Assembly: GCF_028553745.1 (NCBI RefSeq)
Contig: NZ_CP067129.1
Span: 2,715,754-2,779,753 of the forward strand
Direction: 5' to 3'
DNA length: 64,000 nucleotides
From: Paracoccus seriniphilus
GTDB lineage: Bacteria > Pseudomonadota > Alphaproteobacteria > Rhodobacterales > Rhodobacteraceae
Shown: piece by piece, positions 57,899 through 64,000 of the stretch
How the letters are laid out: the number at the start of each line of letters is the position of its first letter
How positions within the stretch are numbered: position 1 is the stretch's first letter
The notes under the pieces: model-generated
Database searches by the model: none
Told to the model about the DNA's origin: nothing
Seen by the model: the letters and a program-made list of their open reading frames with translations, nothing else
Position numbers and translations under genes: made by a program

Positions 57899-57989
57899 GC
57901 TCTGCGACCAAGGGCTGATGGACGACAGGCGGGGGCTTGCCCTGCGGCGCACACCCCGCAACTGTGAGATGGACATGGAGGAGAGGTCA

Positions 57990-58607
57990 ATGAGACGCCT
58001 ATTCGCAATCATGCTGGTATCAATGCTGGCGGGGCTTGCCAGCGGGCCTGTGGTGGCGGGCGAGGCGGGCGATATCGTCTTTGCCAATCGGGGCCCATGG
58101 TCGCTGCCTGACAGTTCGATCGCCTGGACCGTGAATGTCGCGGGCCCCGAGGCACCCGGTTTCCTGCCAGTGCATGATGGGTCGGTGACGCTGGCGGAAA
58201 TCATCGACCCGTCAGATCAGCAACCCGCGCTGCAACTGATCCGCAAGACGGATGCACGGAGCCAGAAGATCGGTCCCTTTCCGATCTCGGGCGGCGATCC
58301 GGTGCTGACCTTTTTCCTTGAACAGACCTCGCGCGACATGGCGCGGCTGACCGGCGGAAGCCCGTTCTACATCCGCAACCGCATCAAGGACGCGGTCTTT
58401 CGCGGCGGGCAGATCGCACGGGATGGCGATTCCGTCGTCGCGACATTCCAACCTTTCGCTGCCGATCCCAATGCCGCGAAGATGAACGGGTTCCAGACAC
58501 TGAAGCTGACCTTCGTGCTGGATGATCCGGCCGCGCCCATCCGCGAGCTGCGCGCCGAGACAGAAGGCGATATCCCCGGCTATCTCAACCACATGGTTCT
58601 GCAATGA
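57990..58607 (+). CDS. Exported protein of unknown function
   Basis: A 205-residue protein starting at the ATG at 57990 with GGAGAGG before it. A signal peptide (1-25; ends GPVVAGE) precedes DIVFANRGPWSLPDSSIAW. The rest is a mixed alpha/beta protein with no cysteines in the mature part and no motif that I recognise. It follows the kinase by 91 bases and overlaps the next gene by 4 bases. A role in periplasmic quinoprotein function is suggested only by the neighbours. Confidence 0.72.
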   Translation: MRRLFAIMLVSMLAGLASGPVVAGEAGDIVFANRGPWSLPDSSIAWTVNVAGPEAPGFLPVHDGSVTLAEIIDPSDQQPALQLIRKTDARSQKIGPFPISGGDPVLTFFLEQTSRDMARLTGGSPFYIRNRIKDAVFRGGQIARDGDSVVATFQPFAADPNAAKMNGFQTLKLTFVLDDPAAPIRELRAETEGDIPGYLNHMVLQ

Positions 58608-58945
58608 AGAAACGGCTTGCGACGGCCTGCCTGGCGCTTGCGGCGGCGACCCCGGGCTGGGGTCAGGCGGTGAATGACTATCCGACCAATGCGCGGGCAG
58701 AATATGTCTTTACCTGCATGGCAACCAATGGCCAGAACCGCGCCATGCTGGACCGCTGTGCCTGCGCCATCGACCAGATTGCCTCGGTTCTGCCCTACGA
58801 GGATTACGTCAATGCCGAAACCGTGCTGCGCATGCAGCAGATCAGCGGCGAACGCGCATCGATGTTCAAGGGAATGGCCGAGATGAACGAATTCGTCGCA
58901 CGCCTGCGCCGGGCCGAGGCTGAAGCAGAAATCCTCTGCTTCTAG
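58604..58945 (+). CDS. Small exported protein of unknown function
   Basis: A 113-residue protein with signal peptide 1-20 (GWGQA). The mature part is helical and has four cysteines: C38 in YVFTCMATNGQ, C51 and C53 in DRCACAIDQI, and C112 at the very end (EILCF), which suggests disulfides. Small proteins with this pattern occur near methanol/alcohol quinoprotein genes as far as I recall. The ATGA overlap with the preceding gene shows a two-gene unit. Confidence 0.75.
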   Translation: MKKRLATACLALAAATPGWGQAVNDYPTNARAEYVFTCMATNGQNRAMLDRCACAIDQIASVLPYEDYVNAETVLRMQQISGERASMFKGMAEMNEFVARLRRAEAEAEILCF

Positions 58946-58949
58946 CCGC

Positions 58950-60488
58950 CTATCCCAGCGCCAGCCCGATGGCCGCGCCCGCCGCCAGCGACAGCACCGT
59001 CACCAGCCACAGCGGCACCTGCGTCTTCGCGCGGCTGTCTGCCTCGGCCGCGACATCCTCGGGATGTGCGCGCTCCCACAGGGCCTGTTCGACCATCTGC
59101 GGCAACAGCGGGCCATAGCGTCCGACGGTCTGGACGATCTTGCTCATATCGGCCGCCACGGCCTTGGGACCCAGATTGGACTTGATGTAATCCGAGACCA
59201 CCGGCTTGGCGGCATCCCAGATGTTCAACTGCGGATCGACCGAACGCGCCACGCCTTCGACGACCACCATGGTGCGTTGCAGCAGGATCAGTTCGGTCCG
59301 CGTCCGCATACCGAAACGCTCGGTCACCTCGAAGAGATAGCCCAGCAGATTCGCCATGGAAATCTGGCTGGCATCAACACCGAAGATCGGCTCTCCGACG
59401 GCCCGAAGGGCGCGGGCAAAGGCGGCCTCGTCACGGTCGCGCGGCACATATCCGGCCTCGAAATGAACGCGGGCGACGCGGCGATAGTCGCGGCGGATAA
59501 AGCCCATCAGGATCTCGGCATAGACGCGACGCGAATATTCATCGATTTCACCCATGATCCCGAAATCATAGGCAATGACATCGCCATTCGCCGCGACCTT
59601 CAGATTGCCGTGATGCATGTCCGCGTGGAAAAAACCGTCCCGCAAGGCATGTTGCAGGAACAGTTGAATGACCCGTGTCGCGATGCGCGTGACATCATGG
59701 CCCGCCGCGATCAGCGCCTCGCGGTCGCCCATCGGCAGCCCCTCGGCCCAATCCGAGGTCAGAACCCGACGACCCGACAGATGCCAATGCGGCGCGGGCA
59801 CCGCAAATCGTTCGTCATCCCTGGTGTTTTCTGCAAATTCCGAGGCGGCAGCGGCCTCCAGCCGCATGTCCTGTTCACCGGCGACGACGCTTTCGAAATG
59901 GCTGACCACATCGCGCGGGCGCAGACGGCGACTGCCCGGTGACAGGAATTCGATGATCCCCGCAGCGAAATGGAATGCGTCGATGTCACGGCGAAAGGCG
60001 GCCGCGATTCCGGGGCGCAGCACCTTCACGGCAACCTCTTGCCCGGTTTCGGCAATGCGCGCCCGATGCACCTGCGCGATCGAGGCCGCTGCAACCGGTT
60101 CCGAGAACTCGGAAAACAGGCTGTCGACCGGCTGGCCCAATTCGGATTCGATGGTACGCTTGGCGATCTCGGTGGGGAAAGGCGGCAGACGGTCCTGCAG
60201 CATCCGCAGCTGATCGGCCAGTTCGGTGCCCACGACATCTGCCCGGGTCGAGAGAATCTGCCCGAACTTGATATAGGCCGGTCCCAGCGCGGTGATTGCC
60301 CGCGTCAGCGGCGGCAGATTCGGGTCCCCCTTGTAGCCCAGCCAGCGAAACGGCCAGCCCAGCACGCGCGCCGCGATGCGCAGACGCGGCGGAGCCTCGA
60401 CCGCGTCCAGCGCGACCTGCATGGCTCCGGTGCGCTCGAATGTGGCGCCCGTCCGGATCAGGCGCAAAAGATTGTGAGGGCCGCGCAT
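58950..60488 (-). CDS. ubiB: Ubiquinone biosynthesis regulatory kinase-like protein UbiB
   Basis: A 512-residue ABC1/ADCK family protein. It has the KxGQ motif (YIKFGQILSTRADV), the Ala-rich loop AAASIAQVHRA, VKVLRPG with the catalytic-type lysine, DMHHGNL and YDFGIMGEI. Two membrane helices lie at the C-terminus (LWLVTVLSLAAGAAIGLALG). It is an ATPase needed for ubiquinone synthesis. It starts directly after the ubiE stop. Confidence 0.96.
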   Translation of the reverse strand: MRGPHNLLRLIRTGATFERTGAMQVALDAVEAPPRLRIAARVLGWPFRWLGYKGDPNLPPLTRAITALGPAYIKFGQILSTRADVVGTELADQLRMLQDRLPPFPTEIAKRTIESELGQPVDSLFSEFSEPVAAASIAQVHRARIAETGQEVAVKVLRPGIAAAFRRDIDAFHFAAGIIEFLSPGSRRLRPRDVVSHFESVVAGEQDMRLEAAAASEFAENTRDDERFAVPAPHWHLSGRRVLTSDWAEGLPMGDREALIAAGHDVTRIATRVIQLFLQHALRDGFFHADMHHGNLKVAANGDVIAYDFGIMGEIDEYSRRVYAEILMGFIRRDYRRVARVHFEAGYVPRDRDEAAFARALRAVGEPIFGVDASQISMANLLGYLFEVTERFGMRTRTELILLQRTMVVVEGVARSVDPQLNIWDAAKPVVSDYIKSNLGPKAVAADMSKIVQTVGRYGPLLPQMVEQALWERAHPEDVAAEADSRAKTQVPLWLVTVLSLAAGAAIGLALG

Positions 60489-61235
60489 CTAGAGCTTCCA
60501 TCCTGAATGCAACGCCGCGATTCCCATCGACAGGTTGCGATATTGCACACGGTCAAAGCCTGCCGCGCTGATCATGTCGGCAAATTCCTGCTGTTCGGGA
60601 AAACGGCGAATCGATTCGACCAGATACTGGTAGCTGTCACGATCCCCGGTCACCGCCTGTCCCATGGCGGGAATCACGTTGAAGCTGTAGCGGTCATAGG
60701 CCCATTGCATCGCCGGGACCGGGATCCTGTTGAATTCCAGGACCATCAGCCGCCCGCCCGGACGCAGCACCCGGAACGCCTCGCTCAGCGCATCGGAAAT
60801 TCGGGTGACATTGCGGATGCCGAAGCTGATCGTATAGCGGTCAAAGCTGTTGTCCGCGAAAGGCAGGGCCATGGCATCGCCCGCGACCCAGGCCAGGCGG
60901 TCGATCTTTTCCGCGGCATCGGCACGCTTGCGCCCCTCGACCAGCATGGATTCGGTCATGTCGCAGACCGTGACACGCGCGCCCGGTGCGCGGTCCAGGA
61001 AACGAAAGGCGATATCGCCCGTGCCGCCGGCGACATCCAGCAGATGCTGACCGTCGCGCGGCGCCAGCCAGTCCATCATGGCATTCTTCCAGACGCGGTG
61101 GATTCCGCCACTCATCAGGTCGTTCATCAGGTCATAGCGTGACGCGACGCTGGAAAAGACCTCATGCACCATCCCTGCCTTGGCGTCCTCGTCGACCGTC
61201 CGGAAACCGAAATGTGTCTGCTTCTTGTCACTCAT
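60489..61235 (-). CDS. ubiE: Ubiquinone/menaquinone C-methyltransferase UbiE
   Basis: A 248-residue SAM-dependent enzyme. It methylates the benzoquinol ring in ubiquinone synthesis. Motifs: [17 protein letters not shown], the SAM site [14 protein letters not shown] and ISFGIRNVT. The start at the ATG at 61235 ([11 protein letters not shown]) matches family length; the longer frame to 61292 adds non-homologous sequence. It is divergent from mutM and its TAG touches the ubiB ATG. Confidence 0.97.
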   Translation of the reverse strand: MSDKKQTHFGFRTVDEDAKAGMVHEVFSSVASRYDLMNDLMSGGIHRVWKNAMMDWLAPRDGQHLLDVAGGTGDIAFRFLDRAPGARVTVCDMTESMLVEGRKRADAAEKIDRLAWVAGDAMALPFADNSFDRYTISFGIRNVTRISDALSEAFRVLRPGGRLMVLEFNRIPVPAMQWAYDRYSFNVIPAMGQAVTGDRDSYQYLVESIRRFPEQQEFADMISAAGFDRVQYRNLSMGIAALHSGWKL

Positions 61236-61311
61236 GCCGCTTGCCGTTCCTTGCCTCAGCCGCCAGATAAGTCCCGTGCGACGCGCGCACAATGCAGCGA
61301 AAGGGAACAGA

Positions 61312-62157
61312 TTGCCAGAACTGCCGGAAGTCGAGACCGTCAGGCGTGGCCTGATGCCGCATCTTGAAGGGCAAAGGATCGCGCGCGCCGAGGCGCGCCG
61401 TCCCGATCTGCGCTGGCCCCTGCCGCCGGATCTGGTTCAGGTGCTGACCGGCGCCACCGTCACCACCCTGCGGCGGCGATCGAAATACCTGATGGCCGAT
61501 CTGGATCGCGGCGGCATCCTGCTGCTGCATCTGGGCATGTCGGGGCGGATGCTGATCGAGAACGACCAGCTTGGCGGCTTTCATCGCGATCCCTCGATTC
61601 TGCCCCGCCACGATCATGTCGTGCTGACCACCGAGGCCGGCACGACGATCACCTTCAATGATGCACGCCGTTTCGGCATGGTCGATCTGATCCGCGACGG
61701 GCAATCCCATCCTTTGCTGGACCACCTGGGACCCGAACCCTTCGACCTTGAATTCACTCCTGATTATCTGGCCGGGGTCTTTTCCGGCCGGCGCCTGCCC
61801 GTGAAACAGGCGTTGCTGGATCAGAAGATCGTCGCCGGTCTGGGCAACATCTATGTCAGCGAGGCCCTGCATCGTGCCGGTATCGACCCCCGCCGCGCGG
61901 CGGGACGAATCGGGCGGGCGCGGCTGGCCAGGCTGACCGGCCATATTCGCGACGTTCTGACCGAGGCCATTGCCGCAGGCGGGTCATCCCTGCGCGATCA
62001 TCGGCAGGCGACAGGCGAGCTGGGCTATTTCCAGCACAGCTTTCACGTCTATGATCGCGAGGGGCGGCCCTGCCCGCGAACCGGCTGCGACGGACAGATA
62101 AACCGAATCGTTCAATCGGGCCGATCCAGCTTTTTTTGCCCGCGATGTCAGCGGTAA
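61312..62157 (+). CDS. mutM: Formamidopyrimidine-DNA glycosylase
   Basis: A 281-residue Fpg. The start is TTG at 61312: AAGGGA stands before it, and only this start puts the catalytic proline at residue 2 (M-P-E-L-P-E after Met removal). E3 and K58 (RRSKYL) complete the active site. The C-terminal zinc finger CPRTGCDG with FFCPRC is whole. It removes 8-oxoguanine and opened purines from DNA. It is divergent from ubiE. Confidence 0.97.
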   Translation: MPELPEVETVRRGLMPHLEGQRIARAEARRPDLRWPLPPDLVQVLTGATVTTLRRRSKYLMADLDRGGILLLHLGMSGRMLIENDQLGGFHRDPSILPRHDHVVLTTEAGTTITFNDARRFGMVDLIRDGQSHPLLDHLGPEPFDLEFTPDYLAGVFSGRRLPVKQALLDQKIVAGLGNIYVSEALHRAGIDPRRAAGRIGRARLARLTGHIRDVLTEAIAAGGSSLRDHRQATGELGYFQHSFHVYDREGRPCPRTGCDGQINRIVQSGRSSFFCPRCQR

Positions 62158-62244
62158 CGACCCACCCGCGCCAAGTGCTTGGCTTTCACTCCGCCATGCT
62201 GATAGGAATCGGCACAACGCTTATTCGCAACGAGGTCCAGGCCT

Positions 62245-63021
62245 ATGGCTTATGAAACCATCATCGTGGAAATCGACGACGAGGTCGCCCTTGTGCGACT
62301 GAACCGGCCCGAGGCCCTGAACGCGCTGAATGCGACGCTTCTGGGCGAACTCTCCGAGGCGCTGACCGAAGCCGACAGGAACGACAAGGTGCGCTGCATC
62401 GTTCTGACCGGCAGCGAAAAGGCTTTTGCCGCCGGAGCCGACATCAAGGAGATGGCCGAGAAGAGCTTTGTCGAGGTCTACTCCGAGGATCTGTTCGGTG
62501 CCAAGATCGAGGCCATCCAGCGGATTCGCAAGCCGATCATCGCCGCCGTCAGCGGCTATGCCCTGGGTGGCGGCTGCGAACTGGCCATGGTCTGCGATTT
62601 CATCATTGCTGCCGAGAATGCCAAATTCGGACAGCCCGAAATCAACCTTGGCGTCGTGGCCGGAATCGGCGGGACCCAGCGCCTGACCCGCTTTGTCGGC
62701 AAATCCAAGGCCATGGACATGAACCTGACCGGTCGCTTCATGGATGCAGCCGAGGCCGAGCGCTCGGGTCTGGTCAGCCGCGTGGTCCCCACGCCCAAGC
62801 TGATTCCCGAGGCGATGAACGCGGCGCGCAAGATTGCCGAGAAATCCGCCGTGGCCACCAAGGTGGTCAAGGAATCGGTCAACCGCGCCTATGAAACCAC
62901 GCTGCGCGAAGGCCTGCTGTTCGAACGTCGCGCCTTCCATTCGCTGTTTGCCACGGATGACCAGAAAGAAGGCATGGCCGCTTTCCTTGAAAAGCGCGAG
63001 GCCCAGTTCCGCGACCGCTGA
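62245..63021 (+). CDS. Enoyl-CoA hydratase
   Basis: A 258-residue crotonase-fold enzyme. It hydrates trans-2-enoyl-CoA in beta-oxidation. The oxyanion-hole motif [11 protein letters not shown] is at about 63-73. The segment [15 protein letters not shown] and the second catalytic Glu in [10 protein letters not shown] complete the active site. AGGTCCAGGCC stands before the ATG; it is a single gene. Its conserved neighbours mutM and rpsT are those seen around dnaA in this family. Confidence 0.95.
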   Translation: MAYETIIVEIDDEVALVRLNRPEALNALNATLLGELSEALTEADRNDKVRCIVLTGSEKAFAAGADIKEMAEKSFVEVYSEDLFGAKIEAIQRIRKPIIAAVSGYALGGGCELAMVCDFIIAAENAKFGQPEINLGVVAGIGGTQRLTRFVGKSKAMDMNLTGRFMDAAEAERSGLVSRVVPTPKLIPEAMNAARKIAEKSAVATKVVKESVNRAYETTLREGLLFERRAFHSLFATDDQKEGMAAFLEKREAQFRDR

Positions 63022-63045
63022 TTAGGGGTTCCCTTTCCGGCTTTC

Positions 63046-63092
63046 TTGCCTTAAGGACCCACGCTTACATGCGCGTGGGCCCGCTTAGGCAA
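63046..63092 (+). terminator. Extended hairpin between enoyl-CoA hydratase and rpsT
   Basis: TTGCC (63046) pairs with GGCAA (to 63092); an inner stem CCCACGC (63058-63064) pairs with GCGTGGG (63073-63079). The whole forms a long imperfect stem. It may end the hydratase transcript or act as leader structure for rpsT. Confidence 0.5.
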
Positions 63093-63174
63093 GAATCATG
63101 TCCGTTTCATTCGAAGCGGCAGGAATGGGTCTTTTGCGCAATTGAAATGTCAAAGACCCGATAGGACCTGTACC

Positions 63175-63444
63175 ATGGCCAATACGCCCCAATCCAAAAA
63201 GCGCGCACGCCAGGCGCTGCGCCGCACCGACATCAACAAGGCACGTCGCTCGCGCATCCGCACCTATCTGCGCAAGGTCGAGGAAGCCATCGCATCGGGC
63301 AATGCCGATGCCGCACGTGACGCCCTGAAGGCAGCCCAGCCCGAACTGATGCGCGGCGTGACCAAAGGCGTCGTCCACAAGAATACTGCAGCGCGGAAAA
63401 TCTCGCGTCTGGCAGCGCGCGTGAAGGCGCTGTCGGCGGCCTGA
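63175..63444 (+). CDS. rpsT: 30S ribosomal protein S20
   Basis: An 89-residue basic helical protein. The pattern [17 protein letters not shown] at the start, then [17 protein letters not shown] near the end, is typical of S20. It binds 16S rRNA early in 30S assembly. The start at the ATG at 63175 was chosen over an upstream frame. It is the last gene before the large non-coding region. Confidence 0.98.
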   Translation: MANTPQSKKRARQALRRTDINKARRSRIRTYLRKVEEAIASGNADAARDALKAAQPELMRGVTKGVVHKNTAARKISRLAARVKALSAA

Positions 63445-63507
63445 TTCCGAACGGCAAGCCAGCCAAAAAACCCAGTGAATAGGCCTGCCAAGGCCCTGAA
63501 ACCCAGA

Positions 63508-63536
63508 TCGGGCGCAAGCATGCAGCTTGCGCCCGA
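63508..63536 (+). terminator. Strong hairpin after rpsT
   Basis: TCGGGCGCAAGC and GCTTGCGCCCGA form a perfect 12-bp stem with a 5-base loop, 63 bases after rpsT. It is followed by TTCCCGTTG. It is the likely transcript end for rpsT. Confidence 0.75.
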
Positions 63537-63563
63537 TTCCCGTTGCCGCACGTGCGAAACGAC

Positions 63564-63578
63564 TTAATAAATCGTTAA
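63564..63578. promoter_or_regulatory. CtrA-like binding site
   Basis: TTAA at 63564-63567 and TTAA at 63575-63578 are separated by exactly 7 bases, as in the CtrA box TTAA-N7-TTAA(C). CtrA is the alphaproteobacterial cell-cycle regulator. The base after the second half is T, not C. Confidence 0.55.
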
Positions 63579-63950
63579 TTTTCAATGCCTTTAGGTTTTT
63601 TTACTGTAGAGTCAAAGGCATCCGAGATTCGAATTCGTAAACAACCTGTCAAGCGCATAGTTCGGTTGCGCGACGCCTGAAGCTGTTGCTAGTTTCACCC
63701 TGCGATTCACGTCGCTTTTGGGGGACGGGCCGCTCCACCCATCGGGTCATCACGCCCCGATCAGGACCGGCCAGGCGACGAAGCAGAGTCATCTCTCTTC
63801 TGCCCTCGGATTCATATGGCCGGCTGCCATCGGCCCTGTGAATTCCGTGTCTATTATGGTTGAGGGCTTGTGGCCCACTCATGCGTGCCGGTTTTGGTCG
63901 CAGGGGTGATCTGTTGCGTGCCTCCCCCCGGACAGGTCGTGGATCCATCG

Positions 63951-63972
63951 CCCAGCCGCATTTTCGGCTGGG
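63951..63972 (+). other. Leader hairpin at the window end
   Basis: CCCAGCCG and CGGCTGGG form a perfect 8-bp stem with a 6-base loop, about 30 bases before the window edge. Probably within the 5' leader of the next gene; there is no T-run. Confidence 0.5.
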
Positions 63973-64000
63973 TCGGGGACAGAACAGATAGGGCAAGAAG

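Larger units (their letters stand above)
63445..64000. other. Non-coding region, probably upstream of dnaA
   Basis: 556 bases with no convincing gene; codon pattern and start sites are poor for every frame. It contains the rpsT terminator, an AT-rich patch (63561-63605), a CtrA-like box, six GANTC sites (63535, 63609, 63626, 63704, 63786, 63809) and a leader-type hairpin near the end. GGGCAAGAAG at the window edge could be a ribosome site for the next gene. In Rhodobacterales rpsT is usually followed by dnaA. Confidence 0.6.

Noticed and set aside
63830..63960. Possible DnaA boxes such as TGTGAATTC (63837) and CGTGGATCC (63939)
   Set aside because: Each differs from TTATNCACA or its complement at two or more fixed bases; not enough to claim an origin.
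63649..63996. Short reverse frame in the region after rpsT
   Set aside because: Arg/Pro-rich product, no ribosome site, and it overlaps the GANTC cluster and leader hairpin.

Overview
This 64 kb window is GC-rich, densely coding alphaproteobacterial chromosome, and every clue points to the Rhodobacteraceae, most probably Paracoccus or a close relative. The strongest clue is the Rieske / cytochrome b / cytochrome c1 operon, whose cytochrome c1 carries a long Ala/Glu-rich acidic N-terminal insertion of the kind known from Paracoccus denitrificans. Supporting clues are the FlaF/FlbT flagellin control pair, long PstC and PstA proteins with a terminal phoB, an aglEFGAK alpha-glucoside operon, a PQQ and quinoprotein-relay cluster, and the block ubiB-ubiE / mutM-ech-rpsT leading towards what is probably dnaA. 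I see no insertion sequences, tRNA or rRNA genes, prophage or CRISPR array.

Layout. 1-1.8 kb: 3' end of cysQ and a divergent polysaccharide-export permease. 1.8-6 kb: dnaK (with a good RpoH-type promoter), dnaJ, radC. 6.2-9.4 kb: petABC (bc1 complex). 9.5-20.3 kb: a ribokinase-like gene, the phosphate operon pstSCAB-phoU-phoB (reverse strand, three-repeat Pho box), and mutS-aroC. 20.4-23.7 kb: TPP riboswitch and thiBPQ. 23.8-28.7 kb: a small flagellar block (DUF1217, flbT, flaF, fliC, flgN-like and flgJ-like genes on one strand; fliK and flgD on the other). 28.8-31.6 kb: rpe, an SDR protein without the usual catalytic Tyr/Lys, and an orphan FbpC-like ATPase. 31.7-36.8 kb: tandem glycine riboswitch, gcvT-gcvH-gcvP, trxC. 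36.8-42.4 kb: a GT61 glycosyltransferase, an ABM monooxygenase, argC, and an aldehyde dehydrogenase/DUF779 pair with a GAF-Fis regulator. 42.5-48.8 kb: aglEFGAK.

48.9-58.9 kb is the most distinctive region: a quinoprotein-relay zinc hydrolase divergent from pqqABCDE, a SoxYZ-like carrier, a periplasmic EF-hand protein, then a NarL-type regulator, a FIST-domain sensor, a hybrid histidine kinase and two unknown secreted proteins. This looks like cofactor synthesis, accessory functions and sensing for PQQ-dependent alcohol oxidation, yet no quinoprotein dehydrogenase gene is present. The aldehyde dehydrogenase at 39.8-41.3 kb could take its product.

59-64 kb: ubiB and ubiE (reverse), mutM, an enoyl-CoA hydratase and rpsT, followed by about 550 bp without a convincing gene. 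That stretch holds an exact CtrA-like spacing motif, six GANTC sites in 279 bp and two strong hairpins, and is probably the upstream control region of dnaA and possibly near the origin.
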